From SMWD01 sp964629475 (GTDB lineage Bacteria > Pseudomonadota > Gammaproteobacteria > Steroidobacterales > GCA-2729495), in assembly GCA_964629475.1 (NCBI GenBank), contig CAZVQW010000023.1, positions 1 to 41,529 of the forward strand: a stretch of DNA of 41,529 bases, written 5' to 3'. A program made the translations under genes and the position numbers. Below are positions 16,262-24,402 of the stretch, piece after piece. The notes beneath the pieces are model-generated. The model was not told where the DNA came from. It did no database searches and saw only the letters and a list, made by a program, of their open reading frames with translations. Within the stretch, counting starts at the first letter, position 1, and each line of letters begins with the position of its first letter.

Positions 16262-17489
16262 GAACATGGACAAGGGCCTGATCGTCGGGCTGGACATCGG
16301 TACATCGAAGGTTGTCGCGATCGTCGGTGAGATTCAGGACGATGGTGAACTGGAGGTCATCGGTTTTGGCAGTCACCCGTCACGCGGACTTAAAAAGGGT
16401 GTTGTCGTTAATATCGAGTCAACCGTCAATTCGATCCAGCGTGCCATTGAAGAAGCCGAACTCATGGCCGGTTGTGAAATTAATTCGGTATTTACCGGTA
16501 TTGCCGGCAGCCATGTGCGCAGCCTGAATTCGCACGGCATCGTCGCGATCCGCGATCGAGAGGTAGCGCGATCCGATGTGGAGCGCGTCATTGATGCCGC
16601 CCGCGCTGTTGCCATACCGGCCGACCAACGGATTCTGCACGTCCTGCCGCAGGAATTTGTCATCGACGGTCAGGAAGGTATTCGCGAGCCGATCGGCATG
16701 TCGGGGGTGCGGCTCGAGGCACGGGTGCACATGGTGACCGGTGCAGCCAGCGCAGCGCAGAACATCGTCAAATGCGTGCAGCGTTGTGGCCTGGAGGTCG
16801 ACGATGTCGTGCTCGAACAACTGGCATCGAGTTACTCGGTACTGACCGATGATGAGATGGAACTTGGCGTCTGTCTGGTCGATATCGGCGGGGGTACGAC
16901 CGACATTGCCGTGTTCAACGATGGTGCGATCAAGCATACAGCCGTGATTCCGATTGCCGGTGATCAGGTCACAAACGATATTGCAATTTCGATGCGCACG
17001 CCGACGCAGTACGCGGAGGAAATCAAGATCAAGTACGCATGCTGCCTGTCACAGTTGGCGAACCGGGACGAGACGATCGAGGTGCCGAGCGTCGGCGACC
17101 GGCCGTCGCGAAAGCTCGCACGGCAGACGCTGGCCGAAGTTGTCGAGCCGCGTTATGAGGAATTGTTCAGCCTGATTCGCGATGAACTGCGCCGCAGTGG
17201 TTTCGAAGAGATGGTAGCGGCCGGCATTGTGCTAACAGGTGGCAGCTCAAAGATGGAAGGTGCGATCGAACTTGCCGAAGAAGTTTTTCATATGCCGGTG
17301 CGCCTGGGTCTGCCGCAGCATGTGCGCGGCCTCGGTGATGTCGTGCGCAACCCGATTCATGCGACGGGTGTCGGCTTGTTGCTGTACGCGCGCAATCGGG
17401 GCGAATCGCATATTGGGGATCACCCGGTCGGCGGGGGGTTAAAGGAAGTCTGGGAACGAATGAAGACGTGGTTTCAGGGTAATTTTTAA
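16254..17489 (+). CDS. ftsA: FtsA, actin-like membrane tether of FtsZ
   Basis: A protein of 411 residues with the actin/Hsp70 ATPase fold. Phosphate-1 motif is GLDIGTSKV near residues 13-21; phosphate-2 is LVDIGGGTTDIAVF; the adenosine motif is VLTGGSSKMEG. The C-terminal LKEVWERMKTWFQGNF fits the amphipathic membrane-targeting helix of FtsA. A good ribosome site, AAGGAG, precedes ATG 16254 inside the ftsQ end. The gap to ftsZ is 24 nt and carries its own strong ribosome site. Confidence 0.97.
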   Translation: MSKNMDKGLIVGLDIGTSKVVAIVGEIQDDGELEVIGFGSHPSRGLKKGVVVNIESTVNSIQRAIEEAELMAGCEINSVFTGIAGSHVRSLNSHGIVAIRDREVARSDVERVIDAARAVAIPADQRILHVLPQEFVIDGQEGIREPIGMSGVRLEARVHMVTGAASAAQNIVKCVQRCGLEVDDVVLEQLASSYSVLTDDEMELGVCLVDIGGGTTDIAVFNDGAIKHTAVIPIAGDQVTNDIAISMRTPTQYAEEIKIKYACCLSQLANRDETIEVPSVGDRPSRKLARQTLAEVVEPRYEELFSLIRDELRRSGFEEMVAAGIVLTGGSSKMEGAIELAEEVFHMPVRLGLPQHVRGLGDVVRNPIHATGVGLLLYARNRGESHIGDHPVGGGLKEVWERMKTWFQGNF

Positions 17490-17513
17490 TTGTTGTTGTG
17501 AGGAGATGTAACG

Positions 17514-18674
17514 ATGTTTGAGTTAATGGACGGATACAGCCAGAACGCTGTCATCAAGGTATTGGGAGTCGGTGGCGGCGGCGGGAACGCAGTCAAGCAC
17601 ATGGTCAACTGCGGTATAGAGGGCGTGGATTTTATTTGCGCCAATACCGATGCGCAGGCGCTGCAGAGTACGCATGTACGCACACCGTTGCAGATTGGCT
17701 GCAATATCACCAAGGGGCTGGGCGCCGGCGCCGATCCTGAGGTTGGCCGACAGGCCGCCATGGAGGATCGTGACCGCATCCAGGAGGTCGTCGAAGGCAC
17801 CGACATGTTGTTCATTACGGCCGGGCTCGGTGGCGGTACCGGTACCGGCGCAGCGCCGGTCGTTGCACAAGTTGCACGTGAACTTGGCATTCTGACGGTC
17901 GCTGTCGTGACGAAACCATTCGTCATGGAAGGCGGCAAGCGTACGTCGGTAGCCGAGCAGGGCATCAATGATCTGGGCAAATATGTCGATTCGTTGATCA
18001 CCATTCCGAATGAGAAGTTACTGGCGGTACTCGGTCCGGAAACGACATTGCTCGACGCATTCAAGTCGGCGAATGAAGTTTTACAGGGTGCCGTTCAGGG
18101 TATTGCCGAACTGATCACACGCCCCGGCCTGATTAACGTCGACTTTGCCGATGTGCGCACGGTGATGAGTGAGATGGGCATGGCGATGATGGGTTCCGGT
18201 GCTGCTGCGGGCGAAGATCGCGCGCGTGAAGCGGCCGAGTCGGCTATCTCCAGTCCGTTGCTCGAGGACATCGATTTGCAGGGTGCCCGCGGTATCCTGG
18301 TCAATGTCACGGCCGGGATGGATTTGTCGATCGGTGAATTCCAGGCCGTTGGCGATACCATTAAGGAATATGCATCGGACGATGCGACTGTTGTCGTCGG
18401 TACCGTGATCGATGCGGAGATGAGTAACAATATCCGTGTTACGGTCGTTGCTACGGGCCTGGGTCAGCCGATTGCAAAGCAGGTCGTGCCACCGATTCAT
18501 GTTGTTGAGCCAGTGGTGGCGCAGAGCACGGTCGAGGCAGCGGCGCCTAATTACAAGCAATTCGAGCGACCGACTTCTGCGCGCCAGCAGGCGACGGCCG
18601 ACAAGGCAGCTCCGGACCAGCCGGAATTTGATTTGCTTGATATCCCGGCATTTCTGCGCCGGCAGGCCGATTGA
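17514..18674 (+). CDS. ftsZ: FtsZ, tubulin-like division GTPase
   Basis: A protein of 386 residues that polymerises into the Z ring. GVGGGGGNAV is at 18-27; the GTP signature GGGTGTGAAP is at 106-115; the synergy (T7) loop NVDFADV is at 208-214. A variable linker of about 50 residues leads to the conserved tail LDIPAFLRRQAD, which binds FtsA, ZipA and ZapD (zapD is at 24877). AGGAG with an 11-nt spacer lies before ATG 17514, a much stronger site than the overlapped junctions, in line with the high FtsZ level a cell needs. Confidence 0.98.
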   Translation: MFELMDGYSQNAVIKVLGVGGGGGNAVKHMVNCGIEGVDFICANTDAQALQSTHVRTPLQIGCNITKGLGAGADPEVGRQAAMEDRDRIQEVVEGTDMLFITAGLGGGTGTGAAPVVAQVARELGILTVAVVTKPFVMEGGKRTSVAEQGINDLGKYVDSLITIPNEKLLAVLGPETTLLDAFKSANEVLQGAVQGIAELITRPGLINVDFADVRTVMSEMGMAMMGSGAAAGEDRAREAAESAISSPLLEDIDLQGARGILVNVTAGMDLSIGEFQAVGDTIKEYASDDATVVVGTVIDAEMSNNIRVTVVATGLGQPIAKQVVPPIHVVEPVVAQSTVEAAAPNYKQFERPTSARQQATADKAAPDQPEFDLLDIPAFLRRQAD

Positions 18675-18933
18675 GTCCGCGCGCGCAGGTTTTGCGGGTA
18701 TTCGATGACACCAAGGGGGTTTGAAGCCGGAAGTTAATTTGATCTATGAAGTTGTGCATATTTCCGGCTGTGTGGTAGGTTGTAGCGCATTATGGGTTGT
18801 TAAATTGCAGCTAGCCTGAAATTTATATTGAATTTCAATTGGTTATCGGCAAACAGGGAGTGAAGTACGCGGTTTTCGGTGCGCAGGACCCGATGTTCTG
18901 GTGCGCGAATGCCCGTGGATTCAAACCAGATCT
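18675..18933 (+). other. Intergenic region ftsZ-lpxC
   Basis: About 260 bp without a gene. An inverted repeat AGCCGGAA (18725-18732) / TTCCGGCT (18762-18769) is perfect but has a 29-nt loop and no T-run, so it is not a standard terminator. A second, TGAAATT (18817-18823) / AATTTCA (18831-18837), sits in an AT-rich segment containing TATATT that could be part of an lpxC promoter. I found no -35/-10 pair with good spacing. Confidence 0.4.
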
Positions 18934-19842
18934 ATGCTTAGACAACGTACGTTGAAAAATTCGATCCGGGCGACTGGTATTGGGCTGCATTCAGGACAGA
19001 AGGTCTATATGACCATCAGGCCGGCCGTCGAAAATACCGGTATCGTCTTTCGTCGCCTCGACCTCGAGCCTCCCGTCGACGTCAAGGCCGATGCAACGGC
19101 CGTGGGTGAGACGATGCTTGGCACGACACTCGTGCAGGAGCAGACCACGGTGGCGACCGTTGAACACCTGATGGCGGCGCTGGCCGGCCTCGGTATCGAT
19201 AACGCGTTCATTGATCTGAGCGCGCCCGAGGTGCCGATCATGGACGGTAGTTCGGCGCCATTTGTGTTCCTGTTGCAGTCGGCGGGTATTGCCGAGCAGA
19301 GTGCGCTGAAACGATTCGTGCGAATCAGAAAAACGGTGCGCGTCGAGGACGGTGACAAGTGGGCCGAGTTCAGGCCGTACGATGGTTATAAGGTTAGCCT
19401 GAGCATCGATTTTGATCACCCGATTTTCAAGCGGCATACGCAGACTGCGAGCATTGATTTTTCGACGACATCGTTTGTCAAGCAGGTCAGTCGTGCACGG
19501 ACATTTGGTTTTCTGAGCGATATTGAAGCGTTGCGGGCGAATAATCTGACGCTCGGCGGCACGATGGATAATGCAATCGTCCTGGACGATTATCGTGTCC
19601 TGAATGAGGATGGCCTGCGTTATGAGGACGAGTTCGTGCGCCATAAGATTCTCGATGCGATCGGTGACCTGTACCTTCTCGGTCACAGCCTGCTCGGCGA
19701 ATTCAGCGGCTACAAGTCCGGCCACGGCCTGAACAATCAGCTCGTGCGGGCGTTGCTGGCCGATCAAAGTGCCTGGGAAACGGTCACGTTCGATGAGTCG
19801 AGCAAGGCGCCGATTTCCTACGCTACGCCAGTCGTCGCTTAA
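18934..19842 (+). CDS. lpxC: LpxC, UDP-3-O-acyl-GlcNAc deacetylase
   Basis: Zinc amidase of 302 residues, the committed step of lipid A synthesis. ATG 18934 gives the family N-terminus MLRQRTLKNSIRATGIGLHSG; the open frame to 18901 adds unmatched residues. Zinc ligands are H78 in TVEHLMAALAGLG and the His/Asp pair in EFVRHKILDAIGD. PEVPIMDGSSAPFVFLL and SRARTFGFLSDIE are further blocks. There is no clear Shine-Dalgarno sequence. The last 20 bp overlap the convergent DciA-like gene. Confidence 0.97.
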   Translation: MLRQRTLKNSIRATGIGLHSGQKVYMTIRPAVENTGIVFRRLDLEPPVDVKADATAVGETMLGTTLVQEQTTVATVEHLMAALAGLGIDNAFIDLSAPEVPIMDGSSAPFVFLLQSAGIAEQSALKRFVRIRKTVRVEDGDKWAEFRPYDGYKVSLSIDFDHPIFKRHTQTASIDFSTTSFVKQVSRARTFGFLSDIEALRANNLTLGGTMDNAIVLDDYRVLNEDGLRYEDEFVRHKILDAIGDLYLLGHSLLGEFSGYKSGHGLNNQLVRALLADQSAWETVTFDESSKAPISYATPVVA

Positions 19843-20299
19843 TCACTTTACCCCCTGTAAAGATTTCTGGCAGCTCCCACAAGAGCAGCCGGTCGGGGTC
19901 GGGGATATGTCCCCCCCCGACAAATGACGTCCGGGGGCAAGGGGGCTTTACCCGACCCCCACCCGCGGCAACGATGGACCCCCACGAAAGCGAACCCCGG
20001 TGCGCAACCCGGACCTTGACCTGCGTCGCCTCCGGATGTCGCTGTCGCCCGAGCATCAGCAATCGTTCGTTTTCGAAGCGAAACCGGTTCGCCCATTCCG
20101 GGCTGGTCGTGCGGACGATTAGCGTACCGTCATCATCGACGATGCAATGCACAAGATTGGCTGCGAGTTCGGCTGACAATCCTTTGCGGATATGGTCGGT
20201 TAAATCGACTTTCGCACGTGCCTGGGCAGCCAGCCGGCCGATTTTGGTGTCTGAAGTGCCTAGTAATTCAGACAATGACTTAAATTGATCTCTTGACAT
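19823..20299 (-). CDS. DciA-like (DUF721) protein
   Basis: A 158-residue protein. Residues about 8-97 look like the DUF721/DciA domain (SELLGTSDTKIGRLAAQAR, then LVHCIVDDDGTLIVRTTSPEWANRFRFE). DciA is the replicative-helicase operator in most bacteria lacking DnaC, and this position between lpxC and secA is conserved in many gammaproteobacteria. The last 55 or so residues are glycine/proline-rich, encoded by a strongly GC-structured stretch (19895-19959), and end inside lpxC; I cannot match them to the family. They may result from stop loss, a frameshift or a repeat insertion. There is no ribosome site before ATG 20299. Confidence 0.7.
   Translation of the reverse strand: MSRDQFKSLSELLGTSDTKIGRLAAQARAKVDLTDHIRKGLSAELAANLVHCIVDDDGTLIVRTTSPEWANRFRFENERLLMLGRQRHPEATQVKVRVAHRGSLSWGSIVAAGGGRVKPPCPRTSFVGGGHIPDPDRLLLWELPEIFTGGKVIKRRLA
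19895..19959. repeat. GC-rich inverted repeat within the DciA-like gene
   Basis: GGGGTCGGG (19895-19903) pairs with CCCGACCCC (19951-19959), with further C-run/G-run complementarity between 19911-19918 and 19932-19936. It encodes the atypical C-terminal tail of the DciA-like protein. Its composition differs from the surrounding sequence. Confidence 0.55.
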
Positions 20300-20338
20300 A
20301 TTACATTAAGTTAAAGAGTTGGATGAGGAACTGGTTCC

Positions 20339-20367
20339 TTGTCTTGGTGTATCGCATTCGGCATAGT
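20339..20367 (+). promoter_or_regulatory. Candidate promoter for the riboswitch leader
   Basis: TTGTCT (20339-20344), a 17-bp spacer and CATAGT (20362-20367) match the sigma70 hexamers at 4 of 6 positions each. Transcription would begin at about 20374, right at the 5' edge of the aptamer, which is tight. A perfect TTGACA at 20293-20298 lacks a -10 at normal distance. Confidence 0.3.
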
Positions 20368-20370
20368 CTA

Positions 20371-20457
20371 GCGCGCAAAAGGCATACCCGTCGAAAGTCG
20401 GGGACGCAAAGCCACCGGTCTAACGGTTTTCCTACGATAGCGGGGTTGCTCGATGGG
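20371..20457 (+). ncRNA. c-di-GMP-I (GEMM-I) riboswitch aptamer
   Basis: The segment carries the GEMM-I consensus in order: GCGCAAAAGGCATACC (20373-20388), a stem capped by the GAAA tetraloop (20393-20396), GGGACGCAAAGCC (20401-20413), a P2 hairpin with CTAA, and GATAGCGGGGTTGCTCGATGG (20436-20456). Compared with the Vibrio Vc2 aptamer, the guanine that contacts the ligand (G20) is G20382 and the intercalating adenine (A47) is A20409, so c-di-GMP rather than cGAMP is expected. There is one extra base next to the C92 region, so that position is uncertain. The aptamer lies 124 nt upstream of the M23 peptidase gene on the same strand. Confidence 0.9.
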
Positions 20458-20470
20458 GTATTCGAAGAAA

Positions 20471-20502
20471 GATTTTTTCAGGGTGCTGGACCTGAAAAAA
20501 TC
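20471..20502 (+). promoter_or_regulatory. Hairpin after the aptamer, likely part of the expression platform
   Basis: GATTTTTTCAGG (20471-20482) pairs perfectly with CCTGAAAAAATC (20491-20502) across an 8-nt loop. It begins 14 nt after the aptamer. It has no T-run after the stem, so it is not a canonical terminator on this strand. It may switch structure with ligand binding or mark a processing site. The following 78 nt to the start codon include a small AGCC-TTT-GGGCT hairpin and a weak GGA ribosome site. Confidence 0.5.
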
Positions 20503-20580
20503 AATTAAATCAACCGATAACAGGTCTTACGGGAAGCCTTTGGGCTGCTCGCGAATAATACAGGGGTTGAGACGGATCCG

Positions 20581-21501
20581 ATGAAGCTGATTTTATTGAC
20601 AGAGAGCAGGGCTACTGCCCGCCACATTCATTTTTCCCTGCCCGTTTTTGTGGCCTGCGTCACACTTTCATGCACTGTATTGATCGGCAGCGGTGCAATA
20701 CTGTTTTCCCGGTCGATGGCGTCTGACCAGTCGATCGCCGGCGTTGAAGAAGTGCGTGCAGATCTTGCGGCACAGAAAGTCGAGTTAGCTGACCTGAAGA
20801 GCCGCGCCCAGGAGCAACTTGACGCACTGGCGGTGCGCATGGGCTCCCTGAACGCGAGTGCAATTCGCCTCAATGCCCTCGGTCAGCGACTGACGGACAT
20901 GGCCGATCTCGACGATGGCGAATTTGATTTTGTCAGTGATCCGGCTCTCGGTGGTCCCCTGGAGTCTGTCACCGGGCCGTCAGCAGGCCAGCTAAGCGAT
21001 TTATACGAAGAGATCGGCTCGATGGATCGTTCGCTCCATGATCAGGAGCAGCAGTTGCTTGTGCTCGAGCGGCTGATGTTGAATCGTAAATTACGTGAGC
21101 GCGTTTATCCGCAAGGGCGTCCTGTCAGGGCAGGCTACATTTCCAGTCACTTTGGCAAGCGCACCGACCCGTTCAACGGCAAGACAGCGAGTCACCGCGG
21201 TATCGACTTTGCCGGCAAGCGCGGCAGCGATGTCGTGGCGGTTGCGGGTGGCATCGTGACTTATTCCGGGCCACGCTCCGGTTATGGCAACATGGTCGAA
21301 ATCAATCATGGCAACGGCTATGTCACGCGGTATGCTCACAATGAACAGAATCTCGTGGCGCCGGGCGATCAGGTCCAGCCGGGACAAAATATTGCCTTGA
21401 TGGGTTCATCGGGCCGGGCGACGGGGCCACACCTGCATTTCGAGGTCTGGCATCGTGGGCGGCCGGTCAATCCTGTCAAATACGTCCGCCAGACGACCTG
21501 A
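20581..21501 (+). CDS. Membrane-anchored M23 (LytM-type) zinc endopeptidase
   Basis: A protein of 306 residues with a membrane helix at about 20-42, coiled-coil segments at roughly 52-108 and 140-172, and a C-terminal LytM domain from about 185. Zinc ligands are intact: HRGID (H205, D209) and HLH (H284-H286); H253 in RYAHN is the further active-site histidine. It should therefore cut peptide cross-links in peptidoglycan from the periplasmic face, unlike degenerate activators such as EnvC. The upstream riboswitch implies control by c-di-GMP. It lies between the DciA-like gene and secA, an order known in other gammaproteobacteria. The substrate bond is not visible from sequence. Confidence 0.9.
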   Translation: MKLILLTESRATARHIHFSLPVFVACVTLSCTVLIGSGAILFSRSMASDQSIAGVEEVRADLAAQKVELADLKSRAQEQLDALAVRMGSLNASAIRLNALGQRLTDMADLDDGEFDFVSDPALGGPLESVTGPSAGQLSDLYEEIGSMDRSLHDQEQQLLVLERLMLNRKLRERVYPQGRPVRAGYISSHFGKRTDPFNGKTASHRGIDFAGKRGSDVVAVAGGIVTYSGPRSGYGNMVEINHGNGYVTRYAHNEQNLVAPGDQVQPGQNIALMGSSGRATGPHLHFEVWHRGRPVNPVKYVRQTT

Positions 21502-21516
21502 CGGCGGCCAAAAAAG

Positions 21517-21563
21517 AGACAATAGAAGCATCCCGGCATATCGCCGGGATGCTTCTATTGTCT
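21517..21563 (+). terminator. Perfect 21-bp hairpin between M23 gene and secA
   Basis: A 21-nt arm (21517-21537) pairs without mismatch with 21543-21563 across a 5-nt loop. A6 precedes the stem, but only short T-runs follow it, so the T-run is better for the minus strand. It starts 16 nt after the M23 stop and probably ends that transcript or protects its 3' end. A mobile repeat origin is also possible. Confidence 0.55.
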
Positions 21564-21653
21564 TTCGGCATTCCCCACTCCATCCGATACCCTTACAATA
21601 GCCGCCTTTCGGCGGGTGCAGTGCGCAATCGTCTGATCGATTAAGGAGCTGGT

Positions 21654-24380
21654 TTGGCTAATTTTTTGATGAAAGTATTCGGTAGTCGCAATCAGCGGTT
21701 GCTGCGACAGTACGATAAGTCCGTCAAGCGAGCCCTGGCGATGGAGGCAGAGCTCGAGTCGTTGTCCGACGACGAACTGCGAAGCAAGACGCCGGAGCTC
21801 AAGCAGCGGCTGGCCGATGGTGCCGAATCGGCGAGTATCTTGCCCGAAGCATTCGCCGTCGTGCGAGAGGTGTCGAAGCGTACCCTCGGGCTGCGTCATT
21901 TCGATGAGCAATTGATCGGCGGCATGGTGTTGCTCGAAGGCAACATTGCCGAGATGCGAACCGGCGAGGGCAAGACGCTTGTTGCGACCTTGCCCGCCTA
22001 TCTCAACGCTCTGGCCGGTACGCCGGTGCATATCGTTACCGTCAATGATTATCTCGCACGGCGCGATGCAAACTGGATGCGACCTGTCTACGAATTTCTT
22101 GGCATGTCGGTCGGTATCATTCGCACGGGACAGAGCACTGCCGAAAAAAAGGAAGCTTATCTGGCTGATATCACCTACGGCACGAATAATGAGTTTGGTT
22201 TCGACTATCTGCGCGATAATCTCGCACAGAATAAAGAAGACCAAATGCAGCGTGGGCTCGGTTTTGCCATCGTGGATGAGGTTGACTCGATTCTGATCGA
22301 CGAAGCCAGGACTCCGTTGATTATTTCCGGTTCGTCAAACGAAAGTCCCGATCTGTACATCAAAATAAATAAGCTGATTCCCAGGCTCGTGTTACAGGAA
22401 GATGAAGAGCAGCCGGGGGACTTCACGATCGACGAAAAAACCCGGCAGGCGTTTCTGACCGAGCAGGGGCATGAAACGGTCGAGAAGCTATTGGCCGCGG
22501 AGGGCCTGATCGGCCCGAACGAAAGCTTGTACGACGCCGGCAATATTAGACTCATGCATCACATTACGAGCGGCTTGCGCGCTCATTCGTTGTACAAGTG
22601 CGATGTCGAGTATGTAGTTAAAGACGGTGAAATCGTCATCGTCGACGAATTTACCGGGCGAACGATGCCGGGACGGCGCTGGGGTGATGGGTTGCACCAG
22701 GCCGTCGAGGCGAAAGAAGGGGTTGTCGTTCAGGAAGAAAATCAGACGGTCGCATCGATCACGTTCCAGAATTATTTCCGTATGTACACGACATTGTCTG
22801 GTATGACAGGCACCGCCGATACCGAGGCGTTTGAGTTCCAGCAAATCTACGGTCTGGAGGTTGTCGTTATTCCGACGCATCGGCCGATGATTCGTGATGA
22901 TCAGCCGGATCTCATGTTCCTGACAGAGAAAGACAAGTTTGCCGCGATTATCGAGGATATTGAGGATTGCCAGAAGAAAGGGCAGCCGGTGCTCGTTGGT
23001 ACGACATCGATCGAAATGTCGGAAAAACTGGCTGGCCTGTTGAAAAAAGGCGGTGTCAAGCATGAGGTTCTAAACGCCAAGCAGCATGAACGCGAGGCAC
23101 ACATCGTCGAGAATGCCGGTCGACCGGGTGCTGTGACGATCGCCACAAATATGGCGGGCCGCGGCACGGATATTGTCCTTGGCGGCAATCTCGAAGCCGA
23201 GCTAAAGGAATTGGGTGATGAGCCCGATTCGGATGCCGTCGCCGGCGTTCAGTCTGGTTGGGAGGAACGACACAAAGCCGTGCTCGATACCGGTGGCTTG
23301 CATATCGTCGGTACAGAACGACACGAGTCGCGTCGCATTGATAACCAGTTGCGTGGCCGCTCGGGTCGTCAGGGTGACTCTGGGTCGAGTCGCTTCTACC
23401 TGTCGATGGAAGACAGTCTGATGCGTATTTTTGGTGATCCTGATCGCACCAAGAACATGTTGTCTCGTGTCGGCATGAAGGAAGGTGAGGCGATTGAGAG
23501 TCAATTGCTGACGCGTCAGATCGAGCGCGCACAGCGGAAGGTTGAAGCATATAACTTTGATGCCCGCAAAGCCTTGCTCGAATATGATGACGTCGCCAAC
23601 GATCAGCGGTCCGTTATATATCAGCAGCGTAATGAGCTCATGGAGGCCGAAGATCTCAGCGACGCAATCGCAGGCATACGCGATGAAGTTGTGGGTGAAT
23701 TGGTTGCCGAGTATGCCCCGACGGGCACGGCTGTCGATGAATGGGATCTTGGCGGGCTCGAACAGGAGTTGAAAAGTAACTTCGGTGCTGTCTTTGATCT
23801 TTCGTCCGTTGTCGAAGAGAACGAAGAGATCGATGAGGACAAGCTTCGAGCATTGATTGTTGAATCAATCGAATCCGACTATGAGGCTAAAGTGGCCGAC
23901 ATCGGTCCGGAAGTCATGCGGCATTTCGAGAAAGTTGTCATGCTGGGCCGGCTCGATGCGCAATGGAAGCAGCATCTCGCCTCACTCGACTACTTGCGCC
24001 AGGGTATTCATCTGCGCGGTTATGCGCAGAAAGATCCGAAGAAGGAGTATAAGCGCGAGGCATTCGAGATGTTTGGCGATACACTTGACCAGGTTAAAAA
24101 GGATGTTACGAGTATCCTGACGCGGGCGCAGTTGAGCGGCGAGGAAGATGTTGAGGCCATGGAAGCGCGACGGGCGGAGGAACAACGTCAGAAGATGCAG
24201 TTTCAGCACGCCGAAGCACCGTCTGCCACACAGGCACCGGGGGGTCAGGCGGCTGCAGCGCAGCCCGAGGCCCAGCAGCCTATGCCGTTTGTCCGTGATG
24301 ACCGCAAGATCGGACGTAACGAGCCGTGCCCCTGCGGGTCCGGCAAGAAATACAAGCGCTGTCACGGGCAGCTGAGTTGA
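21654..24380 (+). CDS. secA: SecA, preprotein translocase ATPase
   Basis: Motor of the Sec export pathway, 908 residues (E. coli has 901). Walker A RTGEGKT is at 102-108; the DEAD-type box VDEVDSILIDEART follows near 207; TNMAGRGTDIVLGG is the second nucleotide domain, and the helical scaffold HLASLDYLRQGIHLRGY is clear. The C-terminus has the zinc motif CPCGSGKKYKRCH for SecB and lipid binding. The start is TTG at 21654, with AAGGAG at 21643-21648; the next in-frame start, ATG 21669, would shorten the N-terminus. A -10-like TACAAT is at 21594-21599. No secM-like gene is present upstream; the M23 gene occupies that position. Confidence 0.97.
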   Translation: MANFLMKVFGSRNQRLLRQYDKSVKRALAMEAELESLSDDELRSKTPELKQRLADGAESASILPEAFAVVREVSKRTLGLRHFDEQLIGGMVLLEGNIAEMRTGEGKTLVATLPAYLNALAGTPVHIVTVNDYLARRDANWMRPVYEFLGMSVGIIRTGQSTAEKKEAYLADITYGTNNEFGFDYLRDNLAQNKEDQMQRGLGFAIVDEVDSILIDEARTPLIISGSSNESPDLYIKINKLIPRLVLQEDEEQPGDFTIDEKTRQAFLTEQGHETVEKLLAAEGLIGPNESLYDAGNIRLMHHITSGLRAHSLYKCDVEYVVKDGEIVIVDEFTGRTMPGRRWGDGLHQAVEAKEGVVVQEENQTVASITFQNYFRMYTTLSGMTGTADTEAFEFQQIYGLEVVVIPTHRPMIRDDQPDLMFLTEKDKFAAIIEDIEDCQKKGQPVLVGTTSIEMSEKLAGLLKKGGVKHEVLNAKQHEREAHIVENAGRPGAVTIATNMAGRGTDIVLGGNLEAELKELGDEPDSDAVAGVQSGWEERHKAVLDTGGLHIVGTERHESRRIDNQLRGRSGRQGDSGSSRFYLSMEDSLMRIFGDPDRTKNMLSRVGMKEGEAIESQLLTRQIERAQRKVEAYNFDARKALLEYDDVANDQRSVIYQQRNELMEAEDLSDAIAGIRDEVVGELVAEYAPTGTAVDEWDLGGLEQELKSNFGAVFDLSSVVEENEEIDEDKLRALIVESIESDYEAKVADIGPEVMRHFEKVVMLGRLDAQWKQHLASLDYLRQGIHLRGYAQKDPKKEYKREAFEMFGDTLDQVKKDVTSILTRAQLSGEEDVEAMEARRAEEQRQKMQFQHAEAPSATQAPGGQAAAAQPEAQQPMPFVRDDRKIGRNEPCPCGSGKKYKRCHGQLS

Positions 24381-24402
24381 TACCGGGCGAGTTCTGATAT
24401 TG

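Noticed and set aside
18725..18769. Inverted repeat after ftsZ as a terminator
   Set aside because: The 29-nt loop and missing T-run do not fit an intrinsic terminator.
20293..20298. Perfect TTGACA as the -35 of the M23 leader
   Set aside because: No acceptable -10 occurs 15-19 bp downstream; it coincides with the first codons of the divergent DciA-like gene.
20371..20457. GEMM-Ib (cGAMP-sensing) variant of the riboswitch
   Set aside because: The discriminating position is G (20382) when aligned with Vc2; cGAMP-type variants carry A there.
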